Shown here piece by piece: positions 22,731 to 35,699 of a stretch of 64,000 nt of DNA; position 1 is the first letter of the stretch, and each line of letters begins with the position of its first letter. Made by a program: the position numbers and the translations under genes. The DNA is from Pseudocercospora fijiensis CIRAD86. Lineage: Eukaryota > Ascomycota > Dothideomycetes > Mycosphaerellales > Mycosphaerellaceae. Under the pieces are notes generated by a model. It did not search any database. It saw nothing but the letters and a program-made list of their open reading frames with translations, and was not told where the DNA came from. The stretch lies in contig NW_006921556.1 in assembly GCF_000340215.1 (NCBI RefSeq), positions 88,645 to 152,644 of the forward strand, read 5' to 3'.

Positions 22731-25700
22731 TTTAAGAGACGAAACGAATTAACTACTAGCCTCGGTACGGCGTAGTCGACCGATCGTAAGCGCGAGTATA
22801 TTTAAGTCTAATTCTAGAGATAGTATTCTTAGCCCTAGCTTAAGGCGAAGCCTATCTAGATTAAGAGATAGTATTACTAGGTCTAATTTAAGAGAGAGCT
22901 TATAAAGGCCTCGTCCTAGAGCTTAGCTATCGTAGCTATAACGCGGGCTCCTACTACGTATCCGGCTAAATCCTAGAGGGCGTAACCCGCGCCCTACCTT
23001 ACTAGAACCCCTACTACCGCTACGACCTACGCTACCGCGAGGTCGGTAGGGTCGAGACGATAATAGCGACGTTACGCTCGAAAGCTCGCGAGCACCTTCG
23101 GTAACTAGTAGTTCAATCTAATCGGATTTAAGCAGTCCTTTAAGTAGCGACGCTAGGGTTGATTCCGATAAGGAACTAGACAACCTACCTATTATATCGA
23201 CCCCTTATAGTCGGATAGTACTTTACTAAGCGCTCGCCGTAGATAGTTGCTCTTATAAGTATTCCTAAGACTAGGATACGGACGCGGAAGAAAAGGAGCT
23301 AATACCGCCTAAAGTTATACTCGTAGAATTTGTTACTAAGGGCACTACCGCTACCTTCGCCTAAAGTTAACTTTACTAGCTCTTAGATGTACTTACGTAC
23401 GTCGTAGAGTATAGCAAGCTCCCGACGTATATATACGAGTAGCTCTAAGGCGTCGACTAGCGTAGACTCCTCGCCGGGTAGGTTAACGGGATACCTTCTA
23501 CGGTCCTATTACTCGAGAAGTCGTACCTTATATCTACTAATTAGCTATTTTATATTACTCGATACTAGGACATTAACGCACTTCTCCTCCCTATAACCTT
23601 ACTTGCGACTTATAGAGCCGGTATTCGGTTATTCTATATGCCTCGCTTTATAAAGACTATTACTTACGAGTAGTATATACTAGTAGGCCGCTCTCCGATA
23701 CGACCCGAACGCTATAAGTATATACGGATCGCGACTAGACTCGATACTTCTAGATTTGATACGTACCTCTTCTTCCCTAACCTTCTACTCTCTAAAGCGA
23801 ATCGAAATCGGAAGATCGACCGGCAACGTCGCTATTATATAAACAAGCGTAAATAGGCTTACTTTGTTAATACTATCCTTATTCCTACGCTTCGCGATAC
23901 TTATCCTTCTCGAGTGCTCGTATATTATCCCCTATCCTTCTAGTAAGTATATAATCGCGTATACGCTCGATAGAAACAAGGCGTAGAAGGCAACAATCGT
24001 AACGTTAGTAAAATCTCTTACGATATTATAGATCCGCTACCGGTAAATTAAGACCCTATAGTCGACGTAGCTATACTACGACTATATTGTTTATAGTAGG
24101 GTATCGAACGTCGGTTACGTCGAGACTTAGATATATATTAGCGGTATATAGAACTAGTTGTTATATAGTATAGGACTAAAATCCGTCTAGAGGTATAGAC
24201 TCCCCTAGAGCTTAAAGAACTCCTCGATTAGTCCCTCGAGCGCTAGTTTAACCCTATATATCGTAATATAGACCGCGCTTAGTTCGACCTCGCGTAGGAA
24301 GACATCCCTACTAGACTAGTAGTCGAAGACGTAGTAGTATCTCCGCTTATCGCCCTTTACCGGACAGCCTATAGTATTACGAAGACTAGCGGCCTTAATA
24401 TCGAGCATCCTTAAGTATACTAGTGGTTCGGTATATAAGAGGCTTATAGTATCCGAGGCAAACTACTCCGTAAGTCCGTAGAGCGGCTTAGTAGCATCGG
24501 CTTCTTCTAAGGATATAATATATCGAAGGATCTCTTCGCGTCTATTAACCGAACGGTAGAACCTATTTTTAGTTAGTTAATACTACCGCTTCTTATATTC
24601 TCTTAGTCTACTATTAACTAGGTAGCCGCCGCTACTTCCCTTATTGCCCGAGATACTACATTTCGCCGAGCTCGTATCTTAGACGCCTTTAAAGCGGAAA
24701 TTATATAGGCGTATAATACGCTAGATAGCTACGCCTCGAGCACCGTTCCCTTTAGCGTACGAGGAGAGGTTCGCACTTACTAGGACCTGCTCTATTAGCC
24801 TAATCTACCTACAACTCGCTTAAGCCTAACCGAGGGAGTAGACGGGCGTCGTACTTACTAGCCTTTCTTCGTACTCGAGAGTGAGTACGTCGTCGACTTT
24901 ATACGTTTATAGTTAAACCGCTAGCTCTTTGTAATATATATAGTCCTTTCGTAAAGGTCCGTTAACGTAGGCGTAAATACCGCCTAACTCGATCGCATAA
25001 TCCGCGCCGTTAAGGAAGCCTCTACGTCGGTAATACTTAATATACTATTCGACTTACTAACTACGACCTATAATAGTAGTTCCTTTAGTATAAAGTATAG
25101 ACTCTCTCGTAATCGTTACGACCGGTTAGGCGCGGGCAATAGAGAGTAGGAAGGAAGTCGTCGGGGTTTAAATATTATAGTAAGCCTCCGTACTACGTAC
25201 GCCGCCTAGCTCCTAGCCGATCTCTTTAACTAGGTTTAACTACGCTTCTATACTGCCGCGCTCTAGTAGACCGCCTATACTACTAACTTCCTCTATAGCT
25301 AGCTCTAGGCTACCGGTTCGGGAAGGCTAGAGTAAGCTTTCTATAACTACGTAAAGGAGACGATCGACTAATTCGTTACTACCTACTAAACGTATCGAGC
25401 AGCGTATAGGGAGCGTAAGGGTAACGACTTAGAAGAGGATAACAACTCGGATTAGTACCTAGGCATCGTTAAACGGGCGCTTTAGCGATTAAGCTAGGTA
25501 TATAGATACCGCTATACTAGCTATATACTCCGTATACTCTTAAAGCCCAATAAGCGCCTAGGGGATTAGGTATAGTTACGCTGCTTCTTCTCGGAGGAAG
25601 TTACCGATAAAGAGAGAGCCGGTCTCTATAGCTTTTCGTACGACCTTATATATCGGATAACGGGCGGGAGACCTAATATTGTCGTCGCCCGGGGCGGTAG

Positions 25701-26400
25701 TAGTAACGCTATAGAAGGCAGCTTTACCTTATTTACCGCTATCTAGCAAACCCGCCTTTAGCTACTCTTTAACTAGGACGACGGTTTTCGCCGCGATAGC
25801 TAGGAACGCTGACTATAGCGTAGGTAGGCGAGGTACTATTTCGACGTACTCGCTTTACTTAGTCGGGATTACCTAGATATTGCGCAATAGTTTAAGTATA
25901 GTATAGGGCGTTATACAATAAATTAGATACGCATCCTCCCTACTTACGACAAAAGTAAAATCTATTAAGCCGTTTAATAGAAGAAAATACCCGGCACTAC
26001 CGCTTAATATATAGTAAAGTAGGTAGCCGCCGTTCTAGTTAGCGCGAGTAACTTTATCTAGAATAGCACTATCTCGTAGTATTAGTCGCTCGTTAGTACC
26101 GTAAAAAAGAAGAACTAACTTTATATAATATACCGCTATACTCCTAATCTGCTCCGTAATTAAGGATAGTAGATAATTAGCGAAGATCTTATTAACTGCT
26201 TTATAGCGATGCGATAGATTTAGCGACTAAGAGGGCTAGATAATAGTAACTCTGCGTCTGCCGACGACGACGATAACGACGAGTAGATTCCGTCGCGAAA
26301 TAGTAAGGCAAGGCTAGCCGAACACTAGGCATAGCTGCCGCTTAATACGGCTACTAGATAGCGCCGATAATAGCAAAAACTTCGGGCGTACGCCTAAAAC

Positions 26401-27189
26401 CGTAGTTATATAATAAGTGTACACTAATAAAGAAACTTTAGGTGCGTACCTATTTAATACGCAGAATAGGTATATACCTAAAGTTCCTTTATATACGTAC
26501 AGTCTCTATAACATTTAATCGTGTAGTTAAAGAAGTAGATATAGGCCGGTTAACTAAGTAGATAGCGCTTAAATAAGATTAAATAGCGAGCGACTAGCGC
26601 ACTACTAAATAAACAGATAGCCTATTATATATAATAGCGTATAATCTAGGTTTATTACTTTATCGACTTTGCTAGACTAGCGTCGAGAATAATAGGATTC
26701 TATTATACTATTATTGTTCTATATACTTAGAATAACAAAATTGCTATATAGTACTAACCTCTCTTTATCCGAAAGCTGTACTATACTATTAGAGATAGAG
26801 CCTCGTAGTATAGGTAGAAATCTCGACCTATAAAGTCGGAAATTAGCATCTCGGAAGAGGCGTTCTCTACTACTGTATATAGCGATTTACATTTACTCGG
26901 AGCTATAGAACACCGCTAGATATTCTATTATACTATCTACTTAATATATAGATTACTATAGCTCTTAACCCTTATATATACTATAGGGTTATCGAGGACG
27001 ATAACGAGGTAAACCAACTTCACTTAATAGGCCCTAAATTCTTTATATAGTTAACTACTTAAGGAACGAAATTATTACGTAGTTATATAAGCTAGAAGGA
27101 CTATAATTGATTGAATAAAGACGTTATTACTTATTTACATACTTATATAATTATTTATATAATTTAATATTACGGAGACTGTTTCTATA
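26401..27189. other. Intergenic stretch with one P2 double palindrome
   Basis: The P2 element at 26432-26487 consists of CTTTAGGTGCGTACCTATTT, then the mirrored half AATAGGTATATACCTAAAG, about 56 bp in all. The rest is AT-rich and I see no gene in it. Confidence 0.6.
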
Positions 27190-28782
27190 ATCGTAGTATT
27201 ATATACCTAATCTAAGAATATTACCTTTAAGTAGCGTAGGGTTCTCTTCCTCTATCGATACTTTACGTAGAGTAGCCGTACCCTCTTCTATTACTAGTAG
27301 CTCGCGTTCCTTCGCTATACTTAGTCGCTATAGTACGACGAGCGTAATATCGTTGTCGTACGCCTCCTCCCCCTCTAGAAGTTCGATTAGGGTTATGTCT
27401 GCTATACCGTTCGCTAGGTAGGCGATGCTATAGCGCTACTAATATATAATCGTTCCTAAGACTTTAACGTTACCTTCGAGGTTAAATGCCCCGATTCCGA
27501 TCTCGTACTCTATCTCGCTATATAGCAGTTTAAGGTTATAGCGAAGCGCCTTAATATCCGCTATCGTAACGTTAAAGTCCGGTAGATAGTAATAAACTAA
27601 GAAGCGATACTATATTAATAGCTAAGTTTTCTTATCGAGTCTATACCGAGTATAACGCTTAAGGCTAAATATACCTTTAGTCTTATTATCTAGATCGGTA
27701 ACAATCTAATATAAACACTAGTGCTTCCTACAATCCGGCGACCGTAGCTACGCCGCGCGAGAAACTAGAACATTATATATAAAACCGCCGTATACGAGTG
27801 CGACCGATATTAAGCAAAATCTAGTATATACCGCTAATCTATCCGCACTTTACTATACGTCTTTTAACTACTGCCGATCCTTATCTCGCATATCCTAGAG
27901 TCTAGAACGTAAGGTTTATACAAACCGGAAATATACGAGGGCGACGTCGTAGAGTCGTAGAGATACTAATACCGAGCTACGATACCCGAAGAATGTATTA
28001 TAATAACTTAAGTAGAGGTTATCTACGAGGTGCTTAACGAACAGTAATTAGTCGTGTATAGACCGCGACTACTGCCTTAGTATACTCTCCGAGCTTAAGT
28101 TAATATATTCGTCGAGCCTCCTTTAACTACGTTCTCTATCGTATAGGTAAAGGTTATTCCCGAGACTATATAGCGGTCTAAATGCGGCTAACAATTATAC
28201 TATCGTGCTAGGCCTACTATTATTATAGCTACTCGTATTAATCAATACCTTATAAGACGTCTCCTATAGTATATTCTCGGGCGTCGGCGCTAGCCGCTAA
28301 GGACAATAAGGTAGCAAGCAACTATCCTATATAATCGAGAGTATACGGATATATATCGTTAAACTCCGTACCGGCAATAACGAGAAGTAGCGTTTGCGCT
28401 TCTTAATAGGCAAAGGAGGATCTAACTTCGTCTTAATTACGACCTCGCTAAACCGGAGACTAGGCCGTATACTCGCTATTGCTATCCGAACCGCTTCGTC
28501 GCCGTAGTTAGTAAGTATAGGTATATGCAATAAGGGTCGCAATTCGGGACTACCGTTAATATAGAGAGCGACTAGGACCGCTATATATATCTAATCCTAC
28601 GCGATAGTTCGAGTCTAACTGTCGATACCGAACCCCGCCGGCTAGCGCTTATATTGTATCTACTGCTCCCTATCTATGCTATAGTTATAAGCAACCTAGA
28701 CTTTATAGTCTCTATGCCTAACGTTTACTAGGTAGCGTAGGATTTAATCCTTTAGCTCGATCGATAGTTCGGAGAATAACAT
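27190..28782 (-). pseudogene. Decayed minus-strand gene of unknown function
   Basis: On the minus strand a frame begins at the ATG at 28782 (MLFSELSIELKD, then a stop). It remains readable through the longest intact stretch, 28542 to 28327 (RPLLHIPILTNYGDEAVRI...), and is followed with more stops to about 27200. Arg, Leu and Ile are frequent. No motif I know was seen. A P2 copy lies just upstream of the start at 28848-28872, and further P2 copies follow towards gene C, so this gene and helicase C may be divergently transcribed from a shared region. No intron was resolved. Confidence 0.45.
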
Positions 28783-29199
28783 CCTCGCCTTAATTAGACA
28801 GTAGTATAAGGTTGTTATAGTAAGCAGCAATAATAAGCGTTTAATAGAACTTTAGGTACGCACCTAAAATTTCCTTACGTTATACCTTATATAACCTTAT
28901 ATAACCTTATAGGCTATTACCTAATACTAGTGCGGGTAAGCGTTAAAAGCAAACATCGCTATTAGACGCGGGATATACCGCTAGCGGCAAATATATAGTC
29001 CGTACGTAATACAACTTTTCTTCTTTTATAAACCTGCTCCCTCTTCTTAACTTAAACATTAATATCAACCTTCCGTAGTACTTACTATTACTAGCACTAG
29101 AATAGGTGCATACCTAAAGTTTCTTTAAAAACACTAATAGTTAAACTATTTTCGAAAGAAACATATTACTATAATCGCGAAAAAACTGTAGCTATAAGT
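28783..29199. other. Divergent intergenic region with P2 copies
   Basis: P2 copies lie at 28848-28872 (AACTTTAGGTACGCACCTAA and on) and near 29103-29125 (one half, ATAGGTGCATACCTAAAG). A short TATAACCTTATATAACC repeat lies at 28882-28910. It separates the minus-strand relic from helicase C. Confidence 0.55.
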
Positions 29200-29676
29200 T
29201 CCCTACTTATCCCTAGCGCGCGTAAGCGTAAATTAGGCACTAGTCCGCTAAGCGACCCGCCCTAAACCCCGACGTCTACTGCTAAGAAGCAGTATACCCT
29301 GCTACTTAGCCTCGGCGATCCTTCCCCGAAAGAGTCGCTAGTAAAGAAGGCTAAGACCGCTAATACGCCTAAGAAGTTAACTAAAGCTAAGTAGGATAAG
29401 ACTATCGGTATAGAGATAGACTAAGATAAGCTTAACCTAGCCGAGTAGAGGTTTAAGGAAGGTCGCGTTAATAGCTTTAAGGATATTATAGACAAGACCC
29501 GCGGCGTAGTAACGGCCCTGTCCTATAGTTAAGGTATCTATATAGCCGCCTACTCCGCTAGATCTATTAAGAACGAGACTACCGTAGGAGCTATAGAGAT
29601 CCTAGTCGGCGACTAGTTCGTACGTATAATAGCGAAGCTCGAGCTAGCGTTTAAGTATTTCTACTTATATCGCGTC

Positions 29677-29979
29677 GTAAGTATAATAGGCCTAAGTATA
29701 CCCCCTTTTTTTTATTCTTTTTTTCCTTTACCGTTATATCGATTCTACTTAAAAGATAAAACTTTAGGTATATACCTATTCTGCGCGTTAAATAGGTACG
29801 TACCTAAAGTTTCCTTAAAACACTACGATTTAGGTATACGCCTTAAGTTAACTCTAAAGATGAAACTTTAGGTATATACCTATTCTATATATTAAATAGG
29901 TACGTACCTAAAGTTTCTTCGAAGGTTTATAATTTAGGTATACGCCTAAAGTTTCTACATTCTCAATTCTCCTCTCTAG
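29677..29979 (+). other. Candidate intron or spacer with several P2 palindromes
   Basis: The donor is GTAAGT at 29677 and the acceptor CTCTCTAG ends at 29979. Inside are P2 elements at about 29759-29812 and 29868-29922, and degenerate halves near 29828 and 29935. At 303 bp it is longer than the other introns and may instead separate two genes. Confidence 0.45.
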
Positions 29980-31501
29980 AATAGTACTAAGTTATTATAG
30001 CGAACATTTAGTAAATACGAGAGCGCGTCGGCTAAGTACGCTAGACCCCTAGCGGGCACTCGGCATAAAGCTAGACCGACTAAGCGCAAGGGCAAATAGC
30101 CCGTTTTATTAGAACACGTTAGCGATAGCGAAGACGCCTAAGGTTTAGACGATATAGTAGAGCAAGACCCTAATAACGACGTCGATAAGATAGATATCGA
30201 CGAGAAAGATAGCGGTAACTAGTAGAGCTACCGACTCTAGCTTACGCCGAATAAGATCCTTAAGACTATCTCTAGTTTTACTAAAGGCTAGATTAAGGTT
30301 AAGAGTATAACGGCGGAGGACGACGACGAGGCAGATCGCGCTCTTACGGGCCCGCGCTATCCCGATACCGTTAAGGGCAACCTAAAGCGTATAGCCTTTG
30401 TCTATATCCGCGCCGTATAGAAGATAAAGGTTATTCTAGACTCCCTCGATCCTATAATCGATCGGCTAGATCTAGCGTATATTCCTACGTTCTTCGTAGG
30501 CACTCCTACTACGCTTTATAGACCTGCTCTCTAGCTAGTCTACCTAGTCCTAGAACTAGAGATATACGGAGAAGACCTCTATCGAGGACTGCTACTCTTA
30601 TACCTATATAATAAGATAAAGAATAAGAATAATAACGCCCCGGTTAACCTATTACTCGAGCCGATAAGGATCTCCCGCGTCGCTACTACTACTGCCCCGG
30701 TCTATATCGACCCGAAGGCTAGCCGAGTAAACACTAAAGAGCAGGAAGAGCGTATAGGCAATGTTATAGAGACATTGCTAAACCTCGTTAAGAAGGGTCT
30801 ATACGATAGATCTGCTACTACGGAGATATAGCGTATATAAGGCAATACCGATCCGGATACTATACTTAAGACGTTCGATATTTTGTCTAAGCGCGGCAAT
30901 ATAAATCTAGGGACTAGCCTACGCCTAGATAACTTTGCTAATAATAAGGCGCGCATCGCCTATATTAATAATATTATCCTTACTACCGGTAGCGCGCGTC
31001 TATATCTATAGCTTTTTAGCGATTCTACTAAGATCGAGCGCCTAGGGTTCGATACTATAATACCTAAGGTTAATATAGGCGAAGTATAAGCCTTCTAATA
31101 GCGTTACGCCGAAGACACTAACAACAAGCGTACTAGCGCCTATAACACCGATAGTACCCTAGTTATCGATAGTAAGATATTTGCGCTTATTAACTCCGCT
31201 ATAAACTAGAAGAGCGCTAAGGCACCTACGTTCGAGGACGCCTATACTTCGCTCGATATTATACCCGAAACATTAAGTGTACTAGATAGCTTTACTAAGT
31301 TAGGGTTTAAGGCTATATACTACGGGCTAAGCTTATAGCCTTAGTAGGTAACTAGTATAGCGTACCTTAAGCGTATAATGCTCTCTTCTACTCGGTTCGC
31401 TATTATAGGCGACGACGTTAGCCTCGGTAAGACTATTTAGGTCCTCGTTACGATCTACGAGATAGCGAAAGAGACTACCCGCTAGATTAAGGTCTACGAT
31501 A

Positions 31502-31665
31502 GTAAGCTTTCCCTACGATTTATTATAAAACTTTAGGTACGTACCTATTCTTACGAGATTTAGGTACGTGCCTAAAGTTTTATTATTTCCGATCGTTATA
31601 ATTTTTAGGTATACGCCTAAAGTTCCTTCCTGCTAACGAAACCTTTGCTAACTTTTCTTATCTAG
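31502..31665 (+). other. Intron of SNF2 gene C with P2 palindromes
   Basis: The donor is GTAAGC, a branch-like GCTAAC occurs twice near 31632 and 31647, and the acceptor is TATCTAG ending at 31665. P2 elements are at 31527-31581 (two back-to-back palindromes) and 31601-31624. It lies after Walker A, as does an intron in B and B'. Confidence 0.75.
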
Positions 31666-33085
31666 ATAAAGTCCGTTCCCGCGTAAGCGTCGTAATAACT
31701 AATGCTACTACGAAGTACCTAGTAGACTATCCCGACTAGTTCCCCCTCGACTAAACGCCTAAGAAGCGTAATATTATCGAGAAGATATAAGCTAGCGACG
31801 AGGCATTTAATCGTAATGCCTCTATAAATAAGGCTAGAGCGGAGCTTAGTCTACGCCCTAAATACCGCCTACCGATTATCGTCTGCCTACCGAATAGTCT
31901 TACGGCTTAGCTTACTAATACCGGTATATACTTCTACGATCTAGAGGGTAACCGTTCTAAGTATATCTATATATATACGTTCTGTTTACTCGGTATTAAG
32001 AAGAATTAGCGAGATAATTAGTTTACTAAGTCTACGCCTATCCCTACGAACCTCGAGGCTCTAAAGAGTTAGTTAGCTACCTAGAACGGCGATAACGAAT
32101 AGACATTGCGTAATCTAGTGCTTACTACCTACTAAGTACTGCCTAGATAGATCCTCGAGGTCGGATCGACCGTTAGGGTCTCTAAGAAGCGAACTATAGC
32201 TATTAACGAAGATAACGAGGACGTCGATAGCCTCGCGGGCGATATCTTAAACGACGAGGATAGAGGTACTACGCTTACCGACCTCTAGTAGGCAGACCTT
32301 ATAATATTAAACGTTCTACTTATCCCCGAGGACTCCTTCTCTCTTATCGCGGCCGACGAGGGTTATACGGTAGGCAACTCTAAGGCTAATTAGACCGACG
32401 TATTATATAAGTTGCGACCGTAGAATAGTATAGCTATTATTACTACTATAGTTATTCGCAACTACGTATATAATATAGCGTCGATTGTCCGCTTTAGTTA
32501 GCGCTAAGTTAAGAACCTCCTAGATTTAGGTTCTAATCTTAAGAAGAACAGTATAGACGTCGATAAATATAGACGTCTATCTTATAAGTTCGAGACACTC
32601 TACGACCGTAACTAGAGCAAGATTCTAGATACCCTGTATAGGCTTACGGGCTACCCGGATCTCCTACTTAACTAGTACTACCTAGCCGCGCTCTATCCTA
32701 AAGCGATCTATAAGGCGATAGGTAGTACGACAAATATCGGCTTCGTAATGCTACTACTTCTAAGTCTAGTCTAAATCCGCTATATTAAGGGCTAAACGAT
32801 CGTCGCGAATAGCGTTAACTATTGTATCGGTACCGATATCCTACCTATATACTTCTATAATATCGAGATTTGTATAGACGATACTAGCTATACGATCTAT
32901 AATAGAGCCTATAGGTAGTTTACTAATACGGTAGATAGTAAGCGTCTATATACTATAGACGAAGACGATAAGACCGGTTATAGTACTAGCCTATACTATT
33001 AGCTTATACTAACCTCTAACAACCCTATTAGCTCGGTTATACTAAGGCGCCGCTTAGATACGAGTGCTAAGCTTATTAACTTATT

Positions 33086-33185
33086 ATAAGTTTTCTAAAA
33101 CTTTAGGTATATACCTTTTTTAGCTACGATTTAGGTATATACCTAAAGTTTCTATATTTTAGATATTGCTAACCTTTTATTATAG
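33086..33185 (+). other. Intron of SNF2 gene C with a P2 pair
   Basis: The donor is ATAAGT (mutated GTAAGT), a TTGCTAAC branch site lies near 33167, and the acceptor is TTATAG ending at 33185. P2 halves occupy about 33098-33152 and include the intact GGTATATACCTAAAG half. Confidence 0.75.
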
Positions 33186-34297
33186 GACTAATAGGTCTAT
33201 CGACCCTTTTACGTACCTTTATATATCCCTTAAGGGCGACCTCTAGATACTGCCGCCCTCGGATCGATTTAGCTGCCTTAACTTCCTCTACCGCGTATCC
33301 CCGAAGTATTATACTTTCCTAGAGATCGTCCGAAATATCGTACTTATCGAGTTACTAAAGCTCGTAGTCTAGGCCTACGAACCTATCTCGCTCCTAATTG
33401 TCGAGGCTATTTACGGCCTACTCTAGATCCTATATATTGTAATCCGCGCTAGTATTAGTAATCGTAGCCGCGTCCTAGCCGAGCGCGCCTTCCTAAACGA
33501 CCCTAGCGTTAAAATTATAATTATCTCTTCGCGTATAGGAGCCGAGTCCGCTAACTACTAGAAGGTAGCTTTCTTTATAGTTATACTCGACGCCGTTTCG
33601 TTCCGTATTAAGTGCTAAGCTAGCGGTCGACTTTACCGTATAGGCTAAGAATACGATATAACGGTTTATACCTTAAATGTCGACGAGAGTGTCGATTAGG
33701 CCTTATAGTATAAGTATAAAGTACGGTTCCTTAAGTAGATTCGCTCTACCTATACCCTTAGCTCGGAAGATATAGAGGTTATTATACGAGACTACCCTTT
33801 CTAAAACAATAATATTAAGCGACGCGAAAACGACGCCGCGGAGGAGCCGACCGGCCTTATTCGAGAGTCTATCGAGACGCGTATCTATACGGTTATAGCC
33901 GACGCTCTACTACGTACTATATATAGCGTACGCTCCCCTCGTACTAGTAATATATAGGCTAATATTATAGATCCTACCGCAAAGAACCTATTACCGAACG
34001 AGACGCTATTCTATTTAGTATATAGCGGTACGGTTGCTCGTAAGGTTATCGGATAGATCTAGGAGAAGGCTAAAGGAAACTACGACGACTAGCTCGGTAA
34101 CGACGACCTAGAACTAGACTAAGTAGATAAGCTCTATATTAAGCTAGTCGCTAAGTACGTCGAGGACCGTTAGTATATCTAGCGTAAGACTAGGCCCCTA
34201 ACTATTAAACAAGATAAGGTTAATCGTATCGTATAGTACTACGCCGACTAGCTTATATACGGAGATACCGCAAAGCTAGCGTACTTAAGCAGAACCG

Positions 34298-34406
34298 GTA
34301 TATTCTCCTATTTAAACTTTAGGTATATACCTATTATTATATACTTTAGGTATATACCTAAAGTTTCTTCTAAATGTTTCTAAGTTAATACTAATAACGA
34401 TTATAG
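34298..34406 (+). other. Intron of SNF2 gene C with a P2 pair
   Basis: The donor is GTATAT, there is a TACTAAT-like branch site near 34389, and the acceptor is TTATAG ending at 34406. It contains CTTTAGGTATATACCTATTA and then the perfect palindrome CTTTAGGTATATACCTAAAG, within about 34313-34369. Confidence 0.7.
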
Positions 34407-34968
34407 ATATCGTATTCTAGTTCTATAACTAGGTCGACTCGCTATCCGACTATATCCTTAATAGCCTTACCTATATAGTAGAGTAGGAGGGTATAGTAGT
34501 CCCTCTATAGCTTCGATAAGAGAGACCTCCGTTCTCCCTAACGTAGACTACCCCTCCCCTAGAAGAGGATAAAGAGTAGCTACCTTAGAAGCCTAACGTA
34601 TTATCCCTCGGCGAGGAAGTCGAAAATAGTATTATTAATAGTAAGTAGTACGAATTGGTTGCTACGGTAAACTAGAAACTAAACGCTATAAAGGCGACCG
34701 ACCTAGCCCGTACTAAGGTTCGAAAGAGTCTACGCGAGCTTTAGAGCCTTATTAGAGAGTAGGATAACTACGAGGATTAACTAATAGTATTTAAGGAGCG
34801 CTAGGCGAAGAAGGTAGCCGTAGCGTAGAAGAAAGCTTATATATTACTACCGCCGCTAGATAGTCCTCTACTATCTCTATCGCTACCTCTACCTCCCCTA
34901 TCCCTAGGTATAGTAAACGGCGATCTACTACTTCCTCTATCTCCGAGCCCGCGGCTAGCTATAGTTAA

Positions 34969-35052
34969 CGATAATCTACTACGTAATCCTTCGCCGTCTC
35001 TAAGTATTAACGATAATCTACTACGTAATCCTTCGCCGTCTTTAAGTAATAG
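34969..35052 (+). repeat. 42-bp direct repeat, two copies, in the tail of gene C
   Basis: Units start at 34969 and 35011 with CGATAATCTACTACGTAATC and CTTCGCCGTCT. The period keeps the reading frame (14 codons) in the Pro/Ser/Leu-rich C-terminal tail. Confidence 0.85.
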
Positions 35053-35388
35053 CGAACTTACTAATCGCTTAGATATACTACCTACTCCTCTACCTACTCC
35101 CTTACCCGGACCCTTAGAGCCGACCGCTTAGGAGATCGCTACTACTATCTCGAATACTAGAGGTCTATATAACAAGTTTATTATTATAAACCTGCCTAGT
35201 TCGCTACCCGTACCTAATAGCATCCGGGCGGCTAGCGAGATAGCGTTCGTAGCTAGATTCGATCGGTTAAGTACGTAGGAGCGAGTTCGGGTATACGATT
35301 ACCTATAGGATCTATCGGGCGGTAGTTACTAGAAGTAAGGCAAGAACCTATTTAATAAGTAGTAGAGCATTCGGTAATATAGTTGTCG

Positions 35389-35699
35389 GTAATATAGTTA
35401 AAGCTAGTTCGTAGTAGTAGATATCTCTCCTCTTCTATATTATATATATATATATCTACTAGTTAGTAGCTTAGGGCGGAAATGCGTCTATAGTAATAAA
35501 AGTTTAGGTATATATCTAAAGTCTCTTCCTATACTAACGTAGTATTAAAGTATCTATCTTAAAAAACATATATATTATCTATATCGGCGAAAGTTTAAGT
35601 ATATACTAAAAGTTTCTCCCTCTACTAATATAGTATTAAAGTATCTAATATATATATATAATAGCTAGTTAGTTAAAAATTGTCTATAGCTATACGCGA
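35389..35699. other. Intergenic stretch with two decayed P2 copies
   Basis: P2 relics near 35500-35522 (GTTTAGGTATATATCTAAAG) and 35590-35612 (GTTTAAGTATATACTAAAAG) sit inside a roughly 90-bp sequence present twice (TACTAAYRTAGTATTAAAGTATCTA near 35535 and 35627). Confidence 0.6.

Larger units (their letters stand above)
21451..26400 (+). pseudogene. Large decayed gene of unknown function with internal repeats
   Basis: It starts plausibly at the ATG near 21451 with a very basic, Lys/Arg/Glu-rich N-terminal helix (EEERKKKAERTARKL). A low-complexity region with 30-bp and 144-bp repeats follows (22181-22730). A long readable region follows from about 23340 to 25880, including LLATYRAGIRLFYMPRFIK near 23605-23660 and IRIATRLDTSRFDTYLFFPN near 23724. 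The C-terminal part (about 26040-26400) is charged. Stops are mostly TAG. The size (over 1500 codons if continuous) and the conserved-looking middle suggest one large protein. I recognise no helicase, transposase or polymerase motif. Introns were not resolved. Function unknown. Confidence 0.5.
29200..35388 (+). pseudogene. SNF2-type helicase gene C, decayed, introns carrying P2
   Basis: All main SNF2 landmarks are readable. Walker A is at 31399-31446 (AIIGDDVSLGKTI, where the family has DDMGLGKTI). A motif Ia-like segment near 31868-31900 reads YRLPIIVCLPNSLTA. Motif II reads DEGY at 32355-32366 with TVGNSKA after it. In the second lobe, SGRLYRIG flanked by stops that were Gln is at 33616-33651, followed by YDITVYTLNVDESVD, matching motif VI and its flank. 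An acidic N-terminal region (about 29200-30300) and a Pro/Leu/Asp-rich tail (34850-35200, with a 42-bp repeat) flank the core. P2-bearing introns are at 31502-31665, 33086-33185 and 34298-34406, with a likely fourth at 29677-29979. The frame is less broken than in B. It is not a close copy of B or B'. The upstream part (29200-29676) could be a separate gene. Confidence 0.82.
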
